A stretch of DNA of 64,000 nucleotides, taken from the NCBI GenBank assembly GCA_964035795.1, contig OZ038322.1, positions 1,275,281 to 1,339,280 on the forward strand, in the 5' to 3' direction. The stretch is from Pterobdella sp. o SKG-2022. Lineage: Eukaryota; Annelida; Clitellata; Hirudinida; Piscicolidae. Position numbers and translations under genes: made by a program. How positions within the stretch are numbered: the stretch's first letter is position 1; every line of letters begins with the position of its first letter. Of the stretch, positions 10,875 through 23,288 are shown piece by piece. The notes beneath the pieces are model-generated. The model had not been told where the DNA came from and ran no database searches. It saw only the letters and a list, made by a program, of their open reading frames with translations.

Positions 10875-13379
10875 TTAAAAAATTATTTCCTAATTTGATT
10901 AAAAAAAATAAAATCTATATAAAATTCAACTTACACCAATAAAAACGGATAATTTCTCGATAAATTTTATTAGGTGTTGGAACCATGAAACACTCCATAG
11001 CGTCTCATGCGATTTTAAATGAAAAATATTTTTAATACAAAACCTCAAAAAATTGATTTGAATTATAGAAGTTGAAAAGTTTCTTCCGTTAATAAAACTA
11101 TTTCAAGTTTCAGTCTCATCTCGCAGTTAGTCACAGTAGAAACAGTAGTAACATAAGTTTTTGCAACGTTCTACATACTTAGTGGTTTAAAATCGAATCT
11201 TCAAAAATCTGAGCTAAATTTGAAAATAAGTTCACTTTCTTAAAGCTTTGTTCCGCCTTCATACTTTAATAACAACATCAATAAATGTCAATTTATTCAA
11301 AAGTAGGTTTTTTAATGATAATGAATGCATTCTTCGTGAATATTTGCTACATTGTGGTAGTAGTTTGAGTGTTACTAATATTTACAACTACAAACGCAAG
11401 AGATTGGATTTCTAAGGAGTTGTCATGAAAGTTCACTCATTAGTGATTGTTTTGAGTTTTAAATCGAAGCAAATTCTTACTTTCTCAATGGTAAATTTCA
11501 TACAATTTAGGCATGTAAACAAAAACAGGCAAATGATTCTGATGAATGAATGAAACAATCAGTCATAAAAATACAACTCGAAAATACAACTAACGTTTGA
11601 AATTTTTTGCAACGTCAGTATAATGGACCTATCATGTTTGAAATTTTTTTCCCGTTGTTTCATCAATAAACATGTCTTTGTGTCAAAATAATTAGAAGAA
11701 GCAGTTAAAAAAATCAATCAGCTTCTGACAATGAAAAAGTTCACAGCTTTCTAAGTATTAGGATTGAATTCTATCACTTAAATTAAAACATAAAAAATTA
11801 AAGCATTGTGAATAATTAGGCTTAAATTATGAATCATAATAACACGAGTATTTGAATTTTTTATTTTGACGAATCTTTTCGATATATTCTATATCATCAT
11901 GAGGCAACAAAGTTAGTAACTAAATTAGTTACTTGATGATATAGAATATATCGAAAAGATTCGTCAAAATAAAAAATACAAATACTCGTGTTTTTATGAT
12001 TCATCAAAAAATGAAAGTAAAGACCATCAAAAAAACACAAAAGAACTGTCCAATAGAGAGTAGAGACGGTTAGTAAAAATAAGTCTGTTCATAGACGGAA
12101 CTATTACAGCAGATTTAACCTGTCATATGATATCACACAAAGAAATTTTTCAACGCCTATGCCACTCACATTGAAGATCTTACTTTTTGACAGTTTATAT
12201 CAAATCATTTTTCAAGAATTATTGGGATTCTAGCATAAGTGATAAAAGCAAGAACAATGGCTTACAGTTATGTTATTGCACAAAACTCATCAGGTTATTG
12301 TGAAATCATCATTAATCTGGTGAAGGATTCACAAGCTGCAAATATATGATGAGCATTCTTGTTTGGATCGTACAATGAAGTGAACTAGCCTGTCTCGATG
12401 AATAAGAGAAACAAAAGGTTTTAATGAAAACTTGATAACAGGAGATTTTTTTTACGATTCCATGAAAGTGTCAGCCTACGTAATATAATAATGGGGAAAC
12501 ACAAAAAGGAAGTTTATTAAGAATATTTTCCATTTGAAAACCCTTACTATTTGATGTTTTATAAAATCAAAAATTTTCATGATTAGCTTTTGCGACCCTT
12601 CATGTTTTGTTAATAAAACTTTGTTTCAATCAATTTTGTATATGATTAAAATATTTGAAAAAGTAATAAATGAATATAAAAACTAAAATAAATATAAAAT
12701 TGATAAGATGAGAAGAATTAAGATAATGCTAATTTTCTAAATTGAGTTTGATCATCAATTGATGTCCCAAGAAAATAAGTCTCTAACTTTCTTTCAATGT
12801 TCGTCAGCACCAATCATCTGATTTTGGTCCCTAAATATGGCTAAGCCTAATTAACACTTAAGCTCTCAAGTATTCTTTTGTTTATACATATATTTTTTCA
12901 GCAAATGTTTTAGGCTGAAGATTTTAATAAGACCTTGAGTTATCCTTATATCTAAGTGGTACCTTTGCTATTGGGTGACTCACAAAATAGAAGCTTGTTT
13001 ATTAAAAGATCGTCTGACAGACCAACCAACAAAACTGAGAGTTAAAATAGTATAGATTTTGTTTTTCATTTTATATAGTTCCAGTGTCGAAAACATCGTG
13101 CAAAACATTCTAGAATGTTCAACCTTGACTAAGATTTTTGAACGACAAATATAACAATTTTCAACTTGTGAACGTAAAATTATCGGTGACTGAAAATAAC
13201 TGAAATTTTGTGAGCTCATTTTTTATATCAACCATTGTCAACGTAAATATTAAAATAATTCAGTTTTTTGAAAACTATGTCATTATTAAAAAACAATTAT
13301 GCTAATGGAGAAACACACAAAGTATCAGAGTAAATTCAATGAAATTTTTGTAAGAAACATTACTAAGTTATGATTTCAT
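10875..13379. other. AT-rich intergenic DNA around a hairpin
   Basis: No gene recognised. The notable content is the long inverted repeat at 11831-12003, listed separately. A 79-codon minus frame (12980-13219) has no family resemblance. Confidence 0.4.
11831..12003. repeat. Long near-perfect inverted repeat (foldback), ~70-bp arms
   Basis: The arm at about 11831-11899 is mirrored at about 11934-12003 with very few mismatches, around a ~34-nt loop. The arms share GACGAATCTTTTCG and ATATTCTATATCATCA with their complements. It carries no coding capacity, so it is a foldback or MITE-like element, or a palindromic duplication. Confidence 0.8.
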
Positions 13380-14285
13380 CCACCCAGTAAACTGCTACCT
13401 TGTCGGGGTCGGATGGCTTGTGTGCCTCAAGGATCTTAAGAGCTAAACCAGCTGGAGCTTTGCTCCTTTAAGGATCACCCATACCGGTCAGGTCGAAGAA
13501 TAGAAGCCAAACTAAATGTAATTTTTGGCCTTCCAAGTTGATGGTTTAGCACAGGGCTTAGCAATGAGATCGAAACAATGTACTCGAAGATGGTATCAGC
13601 ATACACAAAAAGCTGTGAAACTTTTTCAGGCCCAAAAATAAAAAAAAGCAAGAGTGAATTAAACCAGATAAGTGGGAAGCAGTCAATGCCAGAAAAAGAA
13701 GTTGACAGATTCTAAGTCAGAGAAGTTGCAAGATAAGCTTAGACAAAAATACAAAAAAGCTAATAAACAAAAAAAATTGGTACGAGCTGGCAGACGCTTT
13801 TATGCAGATAACCTCGCAGCACAGGCTGAAGAAGCAGCAGCGAAAGAAGAGCTTGGGCAGATATACAAGATCATCAAGCTTGTTTGTAACAATTTTCGCA
13901 TTAAATTAGACCTTCCCATCAAAGACAAAAGTGGAAAGCTTCTTACTACTGAGAGAGCAAAAAAAGCGCTGAGCTGAAAATTTCAGGAAAATATTAAGCC
14001 GCCACCACTTACACAAGGAAATATTTCTCCTGCTGTTTCAGATCTCTACATCAGTCTTGATCCACCATCAACACTCAAAATAATTTTAGCCATTAAGTCT
14101 CTAAAAGAAAAGCAAAGCAATGGACATGACAATCTCAATGCTGAAATTTTCAAAGCAGATCCAATTCTAGCGGCTAACATATTTCAGCCACTGTTTAAAG
14201 AAATATGGCGAAGAAAAACAAGTACCTACAGAGTGGACAAAAGAAGTAATTGTTAAGATTCCAAAAAAAAGTTCATTACATTTTA
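13380..14285 (+). mobile_element. RTE-type non-LTR retrotransposon fragment (EN-RT linker and RT start)
   Basis: Frame 13672-13977 and its continuation after a stop/frameshift encode the linker before the RT domain: YADNLAAQAEEAA, then KLDLPIKDKSGKLLT, NGHDNLNAEIFKAD and FKEIW. A one-base shift leads to VPTEWTKEVIVKIPKK. The order and motifs match RTE-type pol proteins. The copy is truncated at both ends and inactive. Confidence 0.8.
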
Positions 14286-14313
14286 AACGAGCATTAAAAA
14301 GGAAATCCCTTAA

Positions 14314-14404
14314 GTCTTCATCTCATCTTCAACCATCAACATCTCAACTTCAACCATCAACATCTCATCATCAAACATCAACATCTCATCATCAACTTCA
14401 TTAC
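14314..14404 (+). repeat. ~18-bp minisatellite
   Basis: Tandem units based on CATCAACATCTCATCATCAA, about five imperfect copies, directly after the RTE fragment. Confidence 0.75.
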
Positions 14405-16691
14405 ATTTTCACCACTTCATCAATTCGCCATTGCATAAAAAAATAAAGTTGGATGAACGTTTAAACGTATTAATTAAAAACTGCTATTTCACAAAAAAAA
14501 TGAATTGGATAATGACAATATTCTTCGATGTATTTTGCAAAGAACTTTATAGAGTATGTTTTATATTATACTTTAAATTTTTTTTATAAAACTAAATTTT
14601 CTTACTTACATTGCGTAATAAGAAAAAAAAACTTTAAATTTTGAAAAGTTTTATAAAATATATTTTATTATATTTAAATTTTCTTACTTGCTTTCTTCTC
14701 AACCAATCAAGAGCTCAAAAAGTGATCCACAAAAGAATTGATAATGAAATTCATGTAAATAATTTAATTAGTAACATCATTAGGGTTTTTTAGGCTTGGC
14801 AATCTATTACAGGCGCCCATTTTACTCACCTATTGTGCATGTGGCATGTTGACAATGCCTGGAGAAAAAAGTTAAGCAGGATAAATAACGAAAAAGTAAG
14901 AGAAGTCCCACAACTCTACTTCACTTCCTAACTTCATTCATTGAAAGCTCTTTCATATTCAACAATTTATTTACTCATAATTTAATGGAAACAATTGCCA
15001 TGTATATTCAAAGATATTTATTGAATGTATGGCTTGAGAAATTAATCGTTGTTGATGATTGATGAGGTGAGTAAATCGTTTCTAGATTTTTTATTTACAG
15101 ATGCTAAGCAAATTTATATAGTTAAAGATATAAAAAAAGTTAAAAAAAACAAAGCTGATGAAGTATTTATAAGAGGTCACGTGGATCTTGCAACTGGTTG
15201 TATGTGATAATAGCCTTCACAGCTAATGCAGAAAAAAGGCATGAAAACAGCTAAATAAATACTAGAAATCAGAAAGAACGAACATGAAAGCTTAGCAAGG
15301 TTAAGACGCGCTTGAAAGTGATCATAGTTTTAACTTTTCTCCGTATATACAACCTGTTTCTTACAGCTTGAATGCTGACGCATCACCACTTTTGTACTGG
15401 GCCATTTTATACAAGCAGAATTATATGCAAAAATTCGTAGCACATCAGAGGAAAAAAATTGTCACTACAACAATATGGCAAATTACAAGTAAAATCAAAG
15501 AATATAACCTCCAGAACTACCTCCAACCCGTCTTATCAGCTTTCCCACATCAAAATAATGATATCGGTGGAAGAGGTAGTGTAGCTTAATGATGGCGACA
15601 TTGAGATCGACTCTGGTACAAGATGTTTTTCGTGGTCCCCTCATAATCATGCTACATGCAAAACTCGTCATTTTCTTGAGTCAAAAAGAATTCCACTGTC
15701 AAGCTGTAAAAGCTTTAGCTGTATTTAATAAAATTCCCGTTAAAGAGCTGTGCGTTTTTAACAAACTTATCTACAGACAAGTAGTAAGCTGTCACATACT
15801 TCTTGCCTATGACCCCAATAGAGTTCACAATAAAATATGTTTCATTATGATCTAAAAGGTATCAAAAGAACAACACCACATTGCATGAAACCTTAGAAAG
15901 TTCACAAAAAACGACGAGGTTCTATAATTAGACCTCAAATTTGCCCTTTTTCAGTTTTTTTTCTATCAAGAACTGCATTGGCGCAAAAGGGCTTTACTGC
16001 TTATTGCAGCGATGTAGAAAAAACTCAAGATACACTTGATTATGTCACATATTAAAAAATTTTATTCCAGACATTCAAAATGCTTCACTAATATTGTTGA
16101 TTTAAAATAGCATCAAAATCTCCCAACATGTAAATTTTCCTCGTCATCCACGCAACTCTAATGTTCAAAAAGGAGACCAGAAAACATTGAAGGTGGAAAG
16201 ATAGAGAAACCAAAAATCAAAAAAGTGCATTTTGTTGTTTCATTGTTTTGAAACTAATAATTTTTATTGATTTTTAAGAAGAATGACCAGAAAGGCTTTG
16301 AATAGCTTCAAAGGTATACAGAAGAAAGGTGGGAAGCAGTGGTATGGAAGAGACAAAAGCCTTGAGCATATATAAAAGTATGTATTTATATATTACGAAA
16401 GGAAGATTGATGGGCAAACAGGATGTGACTCAGCATTGTACATGCTTCAACAACTCAACCACTTGCTGTAAACCCCCTTCCTTGTCCCTCTGGAGTGGGT
16501 CATGGCATTGAGAAATAGAATGAAAAAGATTAATTTACCATTGAAAAAAAATTAATGAAAATATATGAAATAATATGCTAACATATGAAAAAAGAAGAGA
16601 GTGAACAGACCACCTGCACAAGACTCATACATTTTTGCATTGTGCTCACAACCATTCTCTCCATCTCCTCACAACACCTTCTTAACTACCA
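14405..16691. other. Intergenic; unassigned open stretch 15368-15855
   Basis: Mostly AT-rich. Two adjoining plus frames (15368-15589 and 15589-15855) and overlapping open stretches resemble a decayed coding sequence, but I recognise no domain. A diverged transposon is my best guess, at low confidence. Confidence 0.25.
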
Positions 16692-18362
16692 TCATTCAAG
16701 ATGAGTATTAAGCCACAATAACATATTTTTAAGAAAAAATGTAATTGAAATGGTAAAAAAAGTCATCAAAAGAGGGTAACACACATTGAAGGAAGGGCTT
16801 TGCATGTATTGGAGGGGTTGTGTGGCAGCATCAAAGACTTGGTGTTTCTCAAGACACACCATCATCCTTGGATGCACCTCCTCCATGCTGCCTTCCTCAT
16901 CCACCACCTCCATCTCATGCAGAAAATGTTTTTTGTAAGCCTCTTTCACTTTCAACTGAATGTGCTCTTTCTCATAAACCTCACTTCCAAAATCTTTTCT
17001 TTCCATGTGTGTTCCTATTGATCCATCCAGAAGCAAAACCAAATCTGGCTTCAGCAGACCAACCTCAGTCAGGCAACAAAACTCAAATGGCATGTTCTGA
17101 TTGGTTGAATTATATACAACATTTTTTAGTAATATAGTAAGGTCAACAAACACAAAGTATTTATTCAGAAAATAAGTCAGTTTTTTGTAAGACTAGCTTA
17201 CATTATCAAGTGATCACCTTCATAATGAAACATCATTGAGCCTAGACTTACGAAAAGCTTTGTGAATTTTATAAATAAATACTAGGTTTGTTGACCTTAA
17301 TATTTGATTTAGGCTATTGTATGTTCTCAAGATGTTTTTAGCAAATTTATGCGGTGAAATGATGTAAAATAGTGTGCACAGAATTTTTATGTGAAGAAGC
17401 TACACAAAGCTTTTCAAAAGATCCTCCTACCAGGTGAACACTCAACAATGTAGGTTGAGCTTCATGAAACTTATTTCATGAAAACTTTTACTCCATATGT
17501 GCTTTAGTATTTGCAAAAAATCTCTATATTTGACTTGAGCAATAATAATTATGACTTAAGAAAGCATTGCTGAACTAATTTGCTTTTATCATTTTTGTTC
17601 ATGAAGCTTGGTGCATTCTGTAGGTGGTACTTGTCACATTGAGAACACCATTAAAGCACATTGAACCTTTTTGACAGAAGAGTATGCAATGCCAGAGAAT
17701 GAGTATCGATCAACTATCAGATGCACACCCACCTTCAACTTTTCCTCCATTCTACTCCTGTTCCACTGTTTAAAATCAGTTTCATAAAAACCATGTTTTA
17801 AGATTTATTATAATTCACCTACATCATTTCCTTTCTATTGAGTGCAAAAAGAAAGTGGATTTGCTGATCAGTTAAGGTTAGTTTCTTTGACAGGTAATCA
17901 TTTATTATACACACAATATCTGTTGTTCTTTCTGGAATGATATAAAAACTTTTTAAGAAAAAAACGTAATTTTAACCAATCTCTACTGTGTTATATAAAA
18001 CTATGACTAGAACTACAATTTAAATTCTATAAGTAGTAGTCAATAGCTTTCAGAGATTGATCCTCAGGCATAATAAGTATGAAGCAGCAAAGACTATGAA
18101 TTTAAATCTAAAAGACAGTTAACGCTTTGTTTGAAGACTACTGATATAAATAATCCCGCATAACTACTTCAAAATAAAAATGTATTTCAAAATTCCTCTT
18201 TACACCAAAAAATATTACAAACGACATATACATACCTGGAAATTTGATGTACTCGTCAAGAAGATTTTTCTTCTTAAGAGCTTCAACTACCATGTAGCAT
18301 TGTGTGGTTTTGCCGCTCCTGTCACACCCTTCAAAAACAATAAACTTTCCTCTTGAAACCAT
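16692..18362 (-). CDS. DTYMK: Thymidylate kinase (dTMP kinase), 4 exons
   Basis: Phosphorylates dTMP to dTDP with ATP in dTTP synthesis. Exons (minus): 18362-18236, 17931-17823, 17757-17667, 17096-16692; phases 1, 2 and 0 agree, giving 243 aa. Exon 1 starts MVSRGKF and has the P-loop GCDRSGKTTQ typical of TMPK. Exon 2 encodes ERTTDIV and the LFALNR helix. Exon 3 has the DRYSFSG motif that binds dTMP. Exon 4 has VGLLKPDLVLLLD and a lid/C-terminal region with FGSEVYEKE. The exon 2-3 junction was chosen (GAT|GTAGGT, ACAG|GAG) because it keeps frame and family length; another acceptor 8 nt away breaks the frame. The last ~30 residues are hydrophobic and unlike the family; they may be intron read-through before an unseen last exon. 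Confidence 0.88.
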
Positions 18363-18729
18363 ATCAAAGAATATTTTAATATAAATTAAACTAAACAACT
18401 CCAAGACAATTATTTGCAAACGATGTCACTTAAACTACCGCCTTTTACAGTTAAAAGGTAATTTCACTGAAGAATAATGAGATATCTTTAAGAAAGAATT
18501 TGAAATCTTATTTCAAAAACCATGTTGTTTATTTTTTGAATAAGTATATTTCATTTTAAATGGATATATTAAATTTAAAATATTTAGTAAATTAAATTGA
18601 TACTTTCACTTTTGGATCCTCAACAAAACAGACTTTTTTTACAGAATAGAAACATTTTAGTAAACACATGTATTAACGATAAATACTAATTAGAAACGAA
18701 ACAACCAAAATTACAACCCACAGAAAAGT

Positions 18730-19560
18730 CAATGCCCATTCCCAAACCACACAAAACACTGAAACCCGAAAACCTAAGACCAATCTGCATTGTTCCGGTA
18801 TTAAGAAAAATCCTATCTCTCATCACCCTTAACAGAATACAAGTAGCTGCAGAAGAGTTTATCGGTCCCACGAAATCGGCGTTCATAAAAGGTAGATCTA
18901 CTGCTGACATCATTTGGGCCCATCGCTTCAATATGGCTACCTGGTGAAAAACGAAAAAAAAATAGCTTAATAGTATAGAATAGTATAAAAGTATAGATAT
19001 CTCCGCTGCCTTTGACACAATTCAACGTAACTTATCCATAGAAACCTGCTCAAAATTCCTTTCTGCAGATGACATCACACTAACAACATACATCGATTCA
19101 AACACGACCCTTACAATCAAAACCTGCAACAATAAATTAAATCCTTTCGAGGCAAAATAGGTGCACCACAAGGAGATAGCCTGAGTCTTATACTGTTCTG
19201 TAAATATCTAAAGTAAGCAATATCTCAACTCCCAGACCAACTAAATAGAAAAAAACTCATTTACGCAGATGACATAGATTTCGTAACTGAGAAACCCTCT
19301 AGATATAATAGAAATTTCGAAACAAATGGAAAAATTCAACCTCAAAGTAAACCCTCAAAAAACAGAAATAACCACACTAACACCTACCAGCCTCGATAAT
19401 ATAAAAACAAAAAAACTAGGAACATACCTATCAATGGATAAAGAAATTTCCCACAGAAAAGCCCTGACTCTAGTTGCTATGAACAAACTGTGGATACTGT
19501 ATCACAAAAACAAAATTAGCCAAAACAAAAAACTGAGAATGTTCAACGCATATATTATTC
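18730..19560 (+). mobile_element. Non-LTR retrotransposon RT fragment
   Basis: Frames encode RT blocks: MPIPKPHK, LRPICIVPVLRKIL, GRSTADIIWAHR, then AAFDTI, an ADD-like YADDIDF segment near 19260 and FNLKVNPQKTEITTLTP. The block order is disturbed by deletions and several frameshifts. A related VPQGDGLS-type RT lies on minus at 25.0 kb. Confidence 0.75.
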
Positions 19561-20039
19561 TCTATAAATATTCATTATTTCATTTTTTAAACATATTTAT
19601 TTTAACCTTTCAGAGACATTTTTATGTACTTATAAATAATATTCAACAATTTTTTCCATAAATCGGTGTAAAAAAGTTGTTTAATATTATTTATTTCCTT
19701 ATTTTTTAAATATATTTTTTATTATTAATTTCAAATATTTATTATTATTTTTTAAAATATTTATTACTTTATTATATTTAATACTTAATGTTTCATTCTT
19801 TCTCAAAATATTCAGCCATGTAGTGCTTTTATCTTCTTACGTAATGATGACGTCACATTTTGAGTTTGTTTTAAGATCTAGAAAGAATGTCAACTTCAAA
19901 AATTTTTCTCTGAAAATTAAACGAAAAAATCTGATTATTCCACTAATTTTATTGAATTATTAAATATAACAGTCAGTTTCTGCGTGTATTTTTTAGAATT
20001 ATTTTGTTATTATCATTATTATTATTTGTAGGGCGCACA
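19561..20039. other. AT-rich spacer, no feature seen
   Basis: Very T-rich sequence with ATTATT-type simple repeats between two retroelement fragments. No gene seen. Confidence 0.4.
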
Positions 20040-20345
20040 GTTTGCAAGCTAGGTTTGCTGCAGAGGCGCTGCTCTAATCAGAAGGGCTATGACAGAGGAA
20101 TTTGGTTATAAAGATGAGTCTTTAAACGCTTGCGAAAAACTTTAAGAGAAGGTGAAAGACGGAGATTAAGTGGAAGAGAGTTCCATAAGTGAGGGGCGAT
20201 ATGCGAGAAGGAGCGATATAAAATAGAGTTAGAAGAGACAGGCTGATGCAGCCATAAACCAGAGTTCGAAGACCTGAGAGACTCAGGAGTCTGTCTAATG
20301 GAAAAACGGTCATATAAATAAGCCGGCTGGTTGAAGTTAAACATC
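20010..20345 (-). mobile_element. CR1/L2-type retrotransposon 3' terminus
   Basis: Minus frame 20344-20087 ends FSHIAPHLWNSLPLNLR, then SPSLKVFRKRLKTHLY, the standard C-terminus of CR1/L2 pol. Downstream on minus is an AAT-rich simple tail (about 20033-20010), as expected for a 3' end of this class. The 5' part is missing. Confidence 0.8.
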
Positions 20346-21829
20346 TCACAAAGCGCAAATAAATTTAAATTATGGTCTGCTTAATATAAGCCGTTTATTT
20401 GTTTAATGGTTCAAATAATTTAAAAAACTTTTACAAAACTTTTTTTGACTCTATAACTTCAAAGCATCGATTCAAATGATCAAGGATATGATTCAATTTT
20501 GAGAGATCAGACCTCCAAGCAAATGAACACCTATCTTCAGAATGGAAAGATGTCACTCGAAAATATTCGTGTTTTGATTGTATGTACAAACTGGTTTCGT
20601 TTTTTCAAAATTTAATCAAAAAAAACAGAAAAAGTTTTATAGCAATAATTTTTACCAAACTTTAATATTTCCATGCATAACATAAGAAAAACCTTGAGTT
20701 TATTCACAATCTTTGCATCTGAGAAGCCAGATTAACTCTTTTTAACTACTTCTATCACTCAGACCTCCAAGTTATTGAATCCCTATATTAACTTTTACCC
20801 AATGTTCCGCTTTCCAATTCTCGTCCATTGATTTATTTACAAATTCTAGTATGATTTTGTCTAGGTTGCATTTTTGATGACTTCAACGGGTTTGTTATCT
20901 GGTTCAGCTTTTTTTTCTTTCATTTGTAATTTTTTTTTGGAACTTTTCTCGATTTGTGAGCAGTTATCAGGTCTGTCAATTTCCTGCTTTTGCCATTGTT
21001 TTGACAATAATTTAAATTTTTGACTTTGCGTATGAAGTTCTTATAAAACTTTTTGATATGTTTTTTGGAAAAGAGTAGATAAAAAGCAACAATTTAGAGA
21101 TGCTTCTTGACAATAAAATCATAGGTATGCTTGAACTAAATAAAATTTGAAATTCAAAGCTTGCCAGCTCCAAATAAACCAGGGTCTTAAAGCAGTCATT
21201 CAATCAATCAGGCTTTGCGGTCGCAATACCTGGTCGATGAACGGGAAATTCGAAAAAAAAAAGTGGATTTGATAGAAAATGGAGATACACGCGTGTGGAA
21301 CCTTCTGGCACAAACACACAACCACATTTCAATTAAAACTTGTTCGTTTTTTAATGCAGTATATTTTATATTCTTGAGAATTTTTTTGTTTAATTTATGT
21401 ATGTTCACATAAGAAGTTTTTCGCTTTGAAGACGTGCTTTGAAAAAACAAAGTAGCTATTAGGCATGTTTCATTGACAGCTTTTAGCCATCATATTTCAA
21501 ATGAGAATTTCAACGGTTAAGTGATTTGTTAATTTTAAAATAATGTTTTTGAAACTGTCAATTTTCAAGAAATTTTTAGGAAAACTCGCCATTATAAAAC
21601 AAATTTTCAATTTCATTTTGTGAGATGAGCTTTTCATTTTTGTTTTTTTGGAACTTGAGTTTGTTTGTGGTTGGTAAGTGCTGTCAAGTAAAACCATGCT
21701 TGGATTAACTCTATTTCTGAAGTTTTAGAAGCTTTTTAACTGATTAGCTTGAAGTGTATGAGAAGAATATTTTGAATCGATACTGCATCTTTTGTGTCAC
21801 ATGTTCTCCTAGCCACCGCGGTTGCAAGT
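20346..21829. other. Intergenic, no feature supported
   Basis: AT-rich DNA with short open frames on both strands (for example 21012-21203 and 21208-21450 minus) that match nothing I recognise. Confidence 0.3.
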
Positions 21830-22515
21830 AAGCTCAATTCAGATATTAGGTAGAATAAAAGTCTTTTATATCACGATTTAAAACAACTTCGTATCTAAGA
21901 TGTGGCCTTCCACTACTTCGACTACCTTCTTCTAGTAAAGTGTCCAACCCAGCGCAAACGATAAAACTTCAGCGGTATAGAGAAAAGAGCGGAGACAGTA
22001 GGCTCAAACAGCTCTTTATTTGTTACTATTTTTTTTCATAATTTTTCTTAAAAAAAGCTTGTATGAAAAGCACTGAGTCTAGTTTTCGATATGTTGCCCA
22101 TATTGAAGCGCCATGAACAAGAATGTTAATAACACATGTTTTATAAACTCTGACTTCAGTGCAAATGCAGCTGCTGGTTATTTCCAAACACACTTTTTTA
22201 CTCGACCAAAGGCTGTAGGAGCCTGTCCTACTCTGATAGGGATTTTATGATCAACACTCGTGTTTTTAGATAACAAAAAACCGAGATAGGTGAAACAACA
22301 ACTTTTGATAGCAAGGATTTCTTCGTTTCAACCTTATGGTTTCCAGAGCCTTGAAACATGATCAAAGTTTTTTTAAGGTTTAGTGAAACCAAAATGGTTG
22401 CATGCAGTATTGAAGCAGCTAAAAAGGTTCTATAGGTGGGTATAAGAAGATGAAAACAAAGCAGCATCATCGGCATAAAACAACTCGCTAGCAATAACCC
22501 TTTTTTGTTTTCGAT
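21830..22515 (-). mobile_element. RTE-type pol fragment, heavily decayed
   Basis: Minus strand: the catalytic block LFYADDAALF near 22475, then FTYLGFLLSKN near 22270, a VYKTCVINILVHGA block near 22130 (family LLYGAETW region), LRWVGHFTRR near 21950 and GRPHLRYE near 21910. Several in-frame stops. It is the C-terminal half of an RTE-type pol. Confidence 0.75.
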
Positions 22516-23288
22516 TTAGACCAAAATCGTGCAGAGTTGGAAAGTCACTATCATTTCGTGTGAAAAGGATTACACCGATGTCTTCATTTAAAAAGAAAAC
22601 AGAATTTGGGTGAGTACACAGCCATTTTTAACATCGTTTGAACACAAAATGACTCAAAAAAGAGCTTTAATGCATATTGTTTAATATTTTCCAACAAACA
22701 ACATAAACAACATGAAATTTCAATACATTTATTAGGAACCAAAAAATATAATTTTAGATAAGTTTAATCTTATCATAAGACTAAAGTTTTATGATAAGGC
22801 TAAACTAATCTAAAATTATAGCTTTTGATTCTCAATGAATGTATTAAAGATTTTCTTACATTCGATACATTTTTTGAAAAATATTAGAAAGAGTTTGCTT
22901 ATAAAATTGAGTTCTCAGAACCTTTGCTTCGATTTACTTCTTTATTACTTGTTTATTGACGATGACAAGATTAAAAGCATGCAATGAGTGAGATAACAAA
23001 TAATTCTTTGTAAGAACTCCAACTCAAAATTAATTCATAAATATTATTTGGGTTGCTTAAAATTAATTATATATGCTATATATTATGGATGGGGAACAAA
23101 GCTCAAAACTTCAATTCAAGAAAATATTTTATGAAATCAAAAAAAAATTTTTTATTTTTTGTTGCACTGCAAGTTTGAAAATTGATTTAATTTGAATAAA
23201 TGTTGAGAAGAGCTTGAAGGTTTCAAAAAAAATATTAGATACTGAAGGAAAAACAGGCATTTCACACTCACTATAGAAAGCATGATGT
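22516..23288. repeat. Intergenic, with foldback element copy 1 (22740-22835)
   Basis: At about 22740-22835 an inverted repeat has arms ATAATTTTAGATAAGTTT and its near-complement around TTATCATAAGAC. It is the same family as the copies at 38231 and 39422. The rest is AT-rich without genes. Confidence 0.65.
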
